A stretch of 11,013 nucleotides of DNA. Source: Actinomycetota bacterium. GTDB lineage: Bacteria > Actinomycetota > Thermoleophilia > Gaiellales > Gaiellaceae. Shown here piece by piece: positions 6,531 through 11,013 of this stretch (position 1 is its first letter; every line of letters starts with the position of its first letter). The DNA is taken from positions 1-11,013 of the forward strand of contig PLDP01000162.1 in NCBI GenBank assembly GCA_003136795.1, written 5' to 3'. The notes under the pieces are model-generated. The model was not told the DNA's origin, did no database searches, and saw only the letters and a list, made by a program, of their open reading frames with translations. A program made the translations under genes and the position numbers.

Positions 6531-7453
6531 GCCACCACCACGGCGCACCGCGCGACGTGCGTGCCGGCGAAGACGTAGAGGTTGAAGACGCCGCTCGACT
6601 TCGGCGCGCGCAGGTGCAGCGTCCCGCGCGGCAGCACGCCGTGGCGGCCGTTCAGCTGCCAGCGCACGGTCGGCGCGTCGGTTGAGACGCGGAGCGCGAA
6701 CTTCCCGCCGGGCGGCACGACGACGCGCGTCCGGGCGAGCGTGATGAAGCGCACCTGCGCGATCGCAAACGGGTAGCCCTTGGCCACGTTTCCCGCGGTG
6801 TCCCGCGCGGAGATCGAGAGCACGTAGTGGCCCGCGGGGGCGCGCACGCCGCCCTTCAGCCGGCCGTTCCACGTCAGCTCGCCGCTGGGCTTGCTCGTGT
6901 GCGTCAACAGCACCTGGTCGCCGCGCACGAGCAGGATCGCCTGCGCGGGCTCGTTGATCGTGTAGTGGAACGTGAACGCGTCGTGATGACCGTCGCCGTC
7001 CGGCGAGATGATCGGGTACTGCGGGTGCTTGACCGTGATCTTCGGCGCCGCCGTGTCGAGACGGATCTCGCTCGGGAGCGTGATCGTGCGATGCGAGCGC
7101 AGGAGCTTCACGACCGGCATGTAGACGCCGTCGGGCACGAGCAGCCCGGACTCCGTGAGTCCGTTCCACACCAGGTCGAGCTTGGTGCCGGGCTTGACCG
7201 TGCGGTTGGAGAGGAGCGTGTCGACGTTTGCGCCGTGGCTGTCCACGATCCACACGTCGACCCGCTCGTGCGAGCGGACCCGGAAGACGATGTGTGCGAC
7301 CGGCTTCACCTTGCCGGCGGGCGAAAAGACGCCATCGACCCGTGTTCCGTAGATCGGGGAGCGCTCGAGCTTCGCCCGCTCGGTCAGCGCGAAGGCCGCA
7401 GCGGTCGCCGCGAGCAGGGCAAGGACGATCGCCGTCGACAGGACCCGGGCCAC
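6527..7453 (-). CDS. Exported protein with FlgD-type Ig-like domains
   Basis: This is a 308-residue protein. Residues 1-24 form a signal peptide or anchor (MARVLSTAIVLALLAATAAA). Two FlgD-Ig-like domains follow. The first, about 40-133, carries WNGLTESGLLVPDGVYMPVV. The second, about 137-235, carries ISPDGDGHHD (149-158, a possible Ca2+-binding loop) and WNGRLKGGVRAPAGHY followed by SARDTAGN. A third beta-rich segment lies at 240-308. It is probably an extracellular structural or accessory factor for the polymer made by the downstream ligase, since it is the first gene of the coupled trio. It starts at GTG 7453, the first possible start after an in-frame stop. No strong Shine-Dalgarno is seen, and a TAGAAT box about 9 nt upstream suggests a leaderless start. 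The role is inferred from context only. Confidence 0.82.
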   Translation of the reverse strand: MARVLSTAIVLALLAATAAAFALTERAKLERSPIYGTRVDGVFSPAGKVKPVAHIVFRVRSHERVDVWIVDSHGANVDTLLSNRTVKPGTKLDLVWNGLTESGLLVPDGVYMPVVKLLRSHRTITLPSEIRLDTAAPKITVKHPQYPIISPDGDGHHDAFTFHYTINEPAQAILLVRGDQVLLTHTSKPSGELTWNGRLKGGVRAPAGHYVLSISARDTAGNVAKGYPFAIAQVRFITLARTRVVVPPGGKFALRVSTDAPTVRWQLNGRHGVLPRGTLHLRAPKSSGVFNLYVFAGTHVARCAVVVA

Positions 7454-7562
7454 TCGCCCACGATTCTACGTGGGTTCGCCTCACCTCTTTTCGTGGACAA
7501 GATCCAGCGATTAGGTAGGAAAGAAGTACCAAAGCCGATCCATCCCTCATCCGAGGGAACTG
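7454..7562. promoter_or_regulatory. Divergent intergenic region between the polysaccharide operon and the secreted protein
   Basis: This 109-bp gap separates two outward-facing genes and must carry both promoters. Leftward, TAGAAT (7468-7463) lies 9 nt before the GTG at 7453. Rightward, GAGGG (7553-7557) sits 5 nt before the TTG at 7563 and looks like its ribosome binding site. I cannot place a convincing -35/-10 pair for the rightward gene. Confidence 0.35.
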
Positions 7563-8306
7563 TTGCCTTCGTCCCGGTCGATGACTCGATCGGTGACATC
7601 GCTTTCTCGCCTCTTCTCACTCGCCGGGCTCGCTGCCTTGTGCGCCGCCGTGCTTCCCGTCATGGGGAGCGCTGCCGCGCCGCACTCGCAGCACCTGGCG
7701 AAGTCGTGCTGGGCGGGCTACTCCTACGACGGCGTCCAGAGCACGACCGCCGCCTACGGCGTCTCGGCCAGCCTGACGCTCGCCAGGCCGACCGTGGTCG
7801 GCCTCGGCCATGTCGCTGCCTGGGTCGGCGTCGGCGGCGCGGGGCTCGGGCCGGGCGGCAGCGACGAGTGGCTGCAGGCCGGGATCGCCCACGACGCGGG
7901 CGGCTTCGACGTCCTCTACTACGAGTTCAAGCGGCCCGGCGACGCAAGCGCGACGTACGTGACGCTGGGCTCGGTCGCTCCGGGCAAAACACACACCTTC
8001 GTCGTCTACGAGCGCGCCGGCCACCGTAATTCGTGGGCCGTGCTGATCGACGGCAAGACGGCGAGCCCGCCGGTCGGCCTGCCGGCAAGCCACGGCCGGT
8101 TCCAGCCGGTCGCGACCGCGGAGAACTGGGACGGCGGCGTCGCGGGCACGTGCAACAGCTACGACTTCAACTTCTCGAACCTCGCCGTGCGCACGCAGTG
8201 GGCCGGCGCGTGGCAGGCCTTCAACCTCTCGCGCGTCCTCCGCGACCCGGCCTACCTGATCACGATGCGCGCCAGCGGCTTCACCGCCTCCTCGCGCCAG
8301 GCCTAA
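7563..8306 (+). CDS. Secreted beta-sandwich protein, possibly glutamic-peptidase (eqolisin) related
   Basis: This is a 247-residue protein with a signal peptide at about 1-39 (hydrophobic LFSLAGLAALCAAVLPVMG, cleavage near SAAA-P). The mature part is beta-rich with a striking order of motifs: AAWVGVGG (85-92), EWLQAG (102-107), LYYEF (118-122), SVAPGKTHTFVV (137-148), WAVLIDG (158-164), ATAENWDG (184-191) and FNFSNLAV (202-209). This matches the order of landmarks in peptidase family G1, where a Gln in an LQxG strand and a Glu in an AEW strand are catalytic; Q105 and E187 would be the counterparts. Without a profile search this is a fold-level suggestion, and a carbohydrate-binding lectin-like protein is the alternative. 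The TTG start has GAGGG 5 nt upstream. An ATG at 7581 would also keep the signal peptide. Confidence 0.72.
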   Translation: MPSSRSMTRSVTSLSRLFSLAGLAALCAAVLPVMGSAAAPHSQHLAKSCWAGYSYDGVQSTTAAYGVSASLTLARPTVVGLGHVAAWVGVGGAGLGPGGSDEWLQAGIAHDAGGFDVLYYEFKRPGDASATYVTLGSVAPGKTHTFVVYERAGHRNSWAVLIDGKTASPPVGLPASHGRFQPVATAENWDGGVAGTCNSYDFNFSNLAVRTQWAGAWQAFNLSRVLRDPAYLITMRASGFTASSRQA

Positions 8307-8361
8307 CGAACCTGGTTCCCCGAAGGGAACCAGGTTCGAGTCTTCAGCCTTTAAGCGTTCA
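8304..8361. repeat. Palindromic repeat copy 1
   Basis: GAACCTGGTTCCC (8308-8320), loop CGAA (8321-8324) and the perfect complement GGGAACCAGGTTC (8325-8337) form a 13-bp stem, followed by a conserved 3' tail GAGTCTTCAGCC and then TTTAAGCGTTCA. On the opposite strand the loop reads C(TTCG)G, a very stable tetraloop. The unit starts on the TAA stop of the secreted protein and ends on the stop of the PIN gene, filling the whole gap between convergent genes. It may act as a two-way terminator, although no T-run follows. Confidence 0.85.
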
Positions 8362-8754
8362 GCGGATCGCGTGGACCTCGACGCCTGAATTGACGTCGAG
8401 CCATGCTCGATCAGCCGTGAGCGCCGGCAAGCCGAGGCGCCGGGCGAGGCCCAGGCACGCGCGGTCTCCGAGCGACAAGCCATGTTGGCGTGTCAGGCTC
8501 CAAAGTTCGGCGGCCTGCTCGGCGTCTTCGACGATGAACGGGACGATCTGTATCCCGAGTGCTTCCAGGTCCGCGCGTAGGTCGGTGACGTCAACTCCGC
8601 GTGCGAGCCAACGCTGATAGACCTCGGCCCAGTTCACTGTCGAGATCGCGGCTCCCTCGACGGCCTCCTCGACGATCTCTGCGCCGGGCTCGGAGTGCAG
8701 CAACGCAAGCAGCGCAGAAGCGTCAAGCACACAGGCGAAGTTGTCGTCCGTCAC
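8359..8754 (-). CDS. vapC: VapC-like PIN-domain toxin ribonuclease
   Basis: This is a 131-residue PIN domain with the four acidic positions in place: D11 in VLDASALLALL, E44 in NWAEVYQR, D97 in SLGDRACLGLA and D115 in LTADRAW. PIN toxins are Mg2+-dependent endoribonucleases that usually cut tRNA or rRNA; the target here is unknown. The length is normal and nothing is disrupted, so it should be active. The GTG start overlaps the stop of the upstream antitoxin gene as GTGA (8754-8751), the usual antitoxin-first coupling. The 3' end touches palindromic repeat copy 1. A stand-alone PIN nuclease is unlikely given the adjacent antitoxin. Confidence 0.9.
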   Translation of the reverse strand: MTDDNFACVLDASALLALLHSEPGAEIVEEAVEGAAISTVNWAEVYQRWLARGVDVTDLRADLEALGIQIVPFIVEDAEQAAELWSLTRQHGLSLGDRACLGLARRLGLPALTADRAWLDVNSGVEVHAIR

Positions 8755-9014
8755 CTTGGGTGCTCGCGCTTCGCTTCCTCGCGACGCTCAGCGATGAGCT
8801 CGTCGACCATGTTCACGTCGGCAGGTACCACGGCTAGGCGCTGACGGACTCGCGAGAGAATCGCGTCTCGCCGTTCGAGCACGAGTCGATTCTGCTGGGC
8901 GCTGGCGATCAGGACATCGCCCGATTCGATGCCAAGTCGCCGTCTCAGCGTCGCGGGGACGACGAGCCTTCCCTGCGGCCCAACGGTGACCTCGATCGAC
9001 TGGGGATCTGCCAT
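8751..9014 (-). CDS. vapB: AbrB/MazE-type antitoxin of the VapC toxin
   Basis: From the ATG at 9014 the product is 87 residues. Residues 6-40 form a swapped-hairpin AbrB DNA-binding domain (IEVTVGPQGRLVVPATLRRRLGI then SGDVLIA). The rest is a Lys/Arg/Glu-rich helical tail (about 50-87, ending AERREEAKREHPR) that would wrap the PIN toxin. Antitoxins of this class block VapC and repress their own promoter. An in-frame GTG at 9053 would add 13 residues, but it lies inside the candidate operator, so the ATG is preferred. The gene precedes and overlaps vapC by 4 nt. Confidence 0.88.
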   Translation of the reverse strand: MADPQSIEVTVGPQGRLVVPATLRRRLGIESGDVLIASAQQNRLVLERRDAILSRVRQRLAVVPADVNMVDELIAERREEAKREHPR

Positions 9015-9027
9015 TACCGCTCTAGTG

Positions 9028-9071
9028 TGCCACAAGAGGGTAGGGCATGCCACCTCTGTCTAGTTGTGGCA
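9028..9071. promoter_or_regulatory. Repeated TGCCAC sites upstream of vapB, candidate operator
   Basis: TGCCAC occurs at 9028 and 9048, exactly 20 bp apart, and inverted (GTGGCA) at 9066-9071. The outer pair extends to TGCCACAA / TTGTGGCA, a perfect 8-bp inverted repeat. GGCATGCC (9044-9051) is an 8-bp palindrome between them. This is the geometry expected for an AbrB-type autorepressor; no clear -35/-10 could be assigned. Confidence 0.5.
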
Positions 9072-9072
9072 T

Positions 9073-9127
9073 AACGAACCTGGTTCCCCGAAGGGAACCA
9101 GGTTCGAGTCTTCAGCCTTTAGCGTTC
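9073..9127. repeat. Palindromic repeat copy 2
   Basis: This repeats copy 1 with the same 13-bp stem and CGAA loop (stem-loop 9076-9105) and the same tail GAGTCTTCAGCCTTTA, then GCGTTCA. Relative to copy 1 the tail is one A shorter. It directly abuts copy 3 and lies on the vapB side of the TA block, in the same orientation as copy 1. Confidence 0.85.
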
Positions 9128-9173
9128 ACGAACCTGGTTCCCCGAAGGGAACCAGGTTCGAGTCTTCAGCCTT
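9128..9173. repeat. Palindromic repeat copy 3
   Basis: This is a third identical stem-loop (9130-9159), 54 bp after copy 2, followed by GAGTCTTCAGCCTT. It stops in the TAA stop codon of the first exported paralogue, so copies 2-3 together sit at the 3' end of that gene. Tail divergence begins right after CCTT. Confidence 0.85.
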
Positions 9174-9780
9174 AGGCGACGAACGGAATGTCGGTCGTCG
9201 ACTTGTTGCCCTGGGCGTCGACCGCGATCACATGGATGCGGTAGGTCTGCCCCTTCACGAGCAGGTTCCCCGGCACGAGCAGCTGGATCGGGATCGAGCG
9301 CGGGACGAGCACCACGTAGTGGATCGTCTTCACCTGCTTGCCGCTGACGGCGCCGCCGACCTTCGAGCCCTGCTGGTTCAAGACCAGCCGGTTGCCGTTC
9401 GCGTCGAGGACGCTGATGTAGAGGGCGGCCTGCTCGTCGACGCGAATGCGCGTGACGACGAGCTTCTTCGTTCCCTCGCTGCGCTCCTGCGCCGGCGGCG
9501 TCTTCTCGCCGTTCTTGCCGCTGAGCCCGGGGGGCCCGGCGTGGTTGTGGTTCGGGTCGCCGAAGCCGTAGCCGGGCTTGTACTGGTCGCCGCCGGACGA
9601 GAGGCCCTTGACGACGACGACGCCCTGGGTCGAGGCTGGAGCGACGATCTTCTTCGCGACGTGCGCGACGTGCGTGACCGCATTCGCGGCGTACGAGACG
9701 CCGCCAACGGCGGTGAGCGCCACGACGAGCGTGGCGGTTAGCGCACCTGCGAACGCCCGGTGCTTGGTTAGCCCCTTCAC
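9172..9780 (-). CDS. Exported protein of unknown function with YGFGDPNHNH segment, paralogue A
   Basis: This is a 202-residue protein. A hydrophobic export or anchor segment at about 10-32 (GALTATLVVALTAVGGVSYAANAV) is followed by a short spacer, then the near-invariant GGDQYKPGYGFGDPNHNHAG (63-82) and a Pro/Lys-rich linker. The C-terminal beta domain (about 105-202) has YISVLDANGNRLVL, then IHYVVLVPRSIPI, then YRIHVIAVDAQGNKS, and reads like an Ig/FlgD-type sandwich. The two His residues in DPNHNH could bind metal, but nothing proves it. Start GTG 9780 has GGGGAGG about 10 nt upstream. It lies 25 bp after paralogue B and is probably cotranscribed with it, ending at palindromic repeats. Function unknown. 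Confidence 0.8.
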   Translation of the reverse strand: MKGLTKHRAFAGALTATLVVALTAVGGVSYAANAVTHVAHVAKKIVAPASTQGVVVVKGLSSGGDQYKPGYGFGDPNHNHAGPPGLSGKNGEKTPPAQERSEGTKKLVVTRIRVDEQAALYISVLDANGNRLVLNQQGSKVGGAVSGKQVKTIHYVVLVPRSIPIQLLVPGNLLVKGQTYRIHVIAVDAQGNKSTTDIPFVA

Positions 9781-9786
9781 TCCTAC

Positions 9787-9797
9787 TTGCCCTCCCC
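9787..9797 (-). promoter_or_regulatory. Ribosome binding site of paralogue A
   Basis: On the minus strand the sequence CCGGGGAGGG ends about 9-10 nt before the GTG at 9780. It supports this start over internal ones. Confidence 0.45.
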
Positions 9798-9805
9798 GGA
9801 TGGTG

Positions 9806-10525
9806 TTATGCCGTGAACTGGATTGTCGTGCTCGACTTGTTGCCCTGCGCGTCGACCGCGATCACGCGCAGCCTGTAGGTCTCGCCCGGCACGAGCAGGT
9901 TCGCCGGGATGCGGAGCTCGATCGGGATCGTCCGCGGCACGAGCATCACGTAGTGGATCGACTTCGTCTGCGGGCCGGTGACCTTGCTGCCGAGCGTGGT
10001 GCCCTGCTGCGTCAGCAGGAGCCGGTTGCCGTTCGGGTCGAGCACGCTGAAGTAGAGCGCGGCCTGCTCGTCGGAGGTGATCGACGTCGTGACGATGATC
10101 GCCTTGCCGTCGGCGCTCCGCTTGATCTGCGCCGGCGGGGTCTTCTCACCCGGCTTGCCCTTGGTCAGCCCGGGCGGCCCTGCGTGGTTGTGGTTCGGGT
10201 CGCCGAAGCCGTAGCCGGGCTTGTACTGGTCGCCGCCGGACGAGAGGCCCTTGACGACGACTGCGCCCTTGGTCGAGGCCGGCACGACGATCTTCTTCGC
10301 CGCGACCGCGACGTGCACGACGGCGTTCGCGGCGTACGAGACGCCGCCGACCGACGCGAGCGCGATCGCGATCGTCGCGCTCAAGGCGACCGCAACCACC
10401 AGCTGCGCGCGGCGCGACCGCGCCGGCGCAAGCGAGCTCATCAGGTTCGCCGTGGGCCGTGGCCGTTCGCGGCGCAGCGCCCGTTCGAGCGCACGCAAAC
10501 CGTTGTTTCTCTCCAGATGCCGCAT
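9806..10525 (-). CDS. Exported protein of unknown function with YGFGDPNHNH segment, paralogue B
   Basis: This is a 239-residue paralogue of the gene at 9172-9780. It differs in having a roughly 40-residue Arg-rich N-terminus (MRHLERNNGLRALERALRRE) before the hydrophobic segment (about 41-63), so it is probably a type II membrane-anchored protein rather than a cleaved secreted one. The YGFGDPNHNHAGPPGL segment is at 105-120 and the C-terminal beta domain at about 140-239 (YFSVLDPNGNRLLL, then IHYVMLVPRTIPI, then YRLRVIAVDAQGNKS). The ATG at 10525 has a strong GGGGAGGAA 4-6 nt upstream, which fixes the start. An 80-bp block is identical to paralogue A. Function unknown. Confidence 0.82.
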   Translation of the reverse strand: MRHLERNNGLRALERALRRERPRPTANLMSSLAPARSRRAQLVVAVALSATIAIALASVGGVSYAANAVVHVAVAAKKIVVPASTKGAVVVKGLSSGGDQYKPGYGFGDPNHNHAGPPGLTKGKPGEKTPPAQIKRSADGKAIIVTTSITSDEQAALYFSVLDPNGNRLLLTQQGTTLGSKVTGPQTKSIHYVMLVPRTIPIELRIPANLLVPGETYRLRVIAVDAQGNKSSTTIQFTA

Positions 10526-10529
10526 TGAA

Positions 10530-10538
10530 TTCCTCCCC
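10530..10538 (-). promoter_or_regulatory. Ribosome binding site of paralogue B
   Basis: The minus strand reads GGGGAGGAATTCA directly before the ATG at 10525, a good match to the anti-Shine-Dalgarno core with 5-7 nt spacing. It confirms the long N-terminal extension. Confidence 0.65.
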
Positions 10539-10584
10539 AGGACCGAGTGCTTGTACCCGGAGTACCGCGCCGGGCGGCGTTTCC

Positions 10585-11013
10585 TTACGCGGTGAAGGGA
10601 ATGTCGACGCGGGACTTGTTGCCCTGCGGATCGACGGCGATCACGCGGATCGTGTAGCGATGCCCCGGGATGAGCAGGTTCGCCGGGATCCGCAGCTTGA
10701 GCGGGATCGTGCGCGGCACGAGCATCACGTAGTGGATCGTCTTGACCTGCGGGCCGGTGACGTTGCCACCGCCGATCTTCGTGCCCTTCTGGGTCAGCAG
10801 CAGCTGGACGCCGTTGGAGTCGAGCACGCTGATGTAGATCGCGGCCTGCTCGTCCGAGGAGATCTCCGCGGTCGTGATCTTCGCCTTCCCGTCCGAGGTG
10901 GACGCCGTCTGGGTCGGCGGCGCCTTCTGGCCGCTCTTGCCGTTGTCGAGCCCGGGCGGGCCGGAGTGGTTGTGGTTCGGGTCGCCGAAGCCGTAGCCGG
11001 GCTTGTACTGGTC
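10585..11013 (-). CDS. Exported protein of unknown function with YGFGDPNHNH segment, paralogue C, 5' end outside window
   Basis: The 142 visible residues run from DQYKPGYGFGDPNHNHSGPP at the window edge to a TAA at 10585. The frame is open across the edge, so the signal or anchor region lies beyond 11013. The C-terminal domain (IYISVLDSNGVQLLL, then IHYVMLVPRTIPL, then YTIRVIAVDPQGNKS) aligns throughout with paralogues A and B. It differs in the linker (QKAAPPTQTAS-like region) and has Ser for Ala after DPNHNH. It is 59 bp upstream of paralogue B. That gap holds a strong ribosome binding site for B and a weak GC-rich inverted repeat but no clear promoter, so all three may share one transcript. 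Function unknown. Confidence 0.82.
   Translation of the reverse strand, partial: DQYKPGYGFGDPNHNHSGPPGLDNGKSGQKAPPTQTASTSDGKAKITTAEISSDEQAAIYISVLDSNGVQLLLTQKGTKIGGGNVTGPQVKTIHYVMLVPRTIPLKLRIPANLLIPGHRYTIRVIAVDPQGNKSRVDIPFTA

Noticed and set aside
4340..6578. Long plus-strand open frames (4340-5341, 5352-6578)
   Set aside because: They are antisense to the PIG-L and ligase genes, have shadow composition, and carry no domain pattern.
5088..7550. A single 820-residue minus-strand protein including the ligase
   Set aside because: Its first 340 residues are an out-of-frame shadow of the FlgD-Ig gene. The ATGA overlap at 6527-6530 marks the real ligase start.
8330..8345. tRNA T-arm-like GGTTCGAGTC in each palindromic repeat
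   Set aside because: Only three of five T-stem pairs could form, and no acceptor, D or anticodon arms surround it. The stem is better explained by the 13-bp hairpin.
9073..9173. CRISPR array
   Set aside because: Only two adjacent units, no unique spacers, each unit a near-perfect hairpin, and no cas genes.
8304..9173. Integron attC-type cassette sites
   Set aside because: The stem is perfect without the extrahelical bases expected of attC, no GTTRRRY core was recognised, and no integrase is in the window.
9064..9741. Plus-strand open frame translating the repeats as EPGSPKGTRFES twice
   Set aside because: The rest of the frame is antisense to the exported paralogue with shadow-like Arg/Val composition. 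The repeated peptide is only the translated palindrome.
10560..10584. Intrinsic terminator after paralogue C
   Set aside because: The GC-rich inverted repeat has a four-base stem and no T-run after it on the minus strand.

Overview
The window looks like chromosomal DNA of a high-GC Gram-positive bacterium. Codon third positions are strongly G/C, GTG and TTG starts are frequent, genes overlap by 4-8 nt, and several exported proteins have the style of the actinobacterial class Thermoleophilia (Gaiellales/Solirubrobacterales). That placement is an inference from memory of protein style, not from a search. There are no rRNA or tRNA genes, no transposases and no CRISPR array.

Layout. Positions 1-1605 (+) hold the 3' part of a large, probably extracytoplasmic protein built from three related modules. 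Positions 1612-4463 hold two toxin-antitoxin (TA)-type operons back to back. A winged-helix/nucleotidyltransferase (MNT) gene and a HEPN-like gene run leftward, and a hipB-hipA pair runs rightward. They share a 191-bp divergent control region with 20-bp phased direct repeats and possible leaderless promoters. Positions 4460-7453 (-) hold a tightly overlapped three-gene operon read from 7453 downward: an exported protein with FlgD-type Ig domains, an O-antigen ligase/Wzy-type membrane protein and a PIG-L/LmbE deacetylase. This suggests assembly or modification of a surface polysaccharide. Positions 7563-8306 (+) encode a secreted beta-rich protein that resembles the glutamic-peptidase (eqolisin) fold. 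Positions 8359-9014 (-) hold a VapBC-type pair (PIN toxin and AbrB-like antitoxin). Positions 9172-11013 (-) hold three tandem paralogous exported proteins of unknown function sharing a nearly invariant YGFGDPNHNH segment; the most upstream one runs off the window.

The two accessory blocks both lie at tail-to-tail gene junctions, where insertion would break no promoter. The VapBC block is also flanked by copies of a roughly 50-bp repeat carrying a perfect 13-bp-stem hairpin, one copy on the toxin side and two tandem copies on the antitoxin side. This is the least ordinary structure here and could mark a mobile cassette or a palindromic repeat family.

The other points most worth a second look are the tandem paralogues, with an 80-bp stretch of perfect nucleotide identity, and the MNT-HEPN pair, in which the HEPN partner lacks the usual RNase motif while the control region is highly regular.
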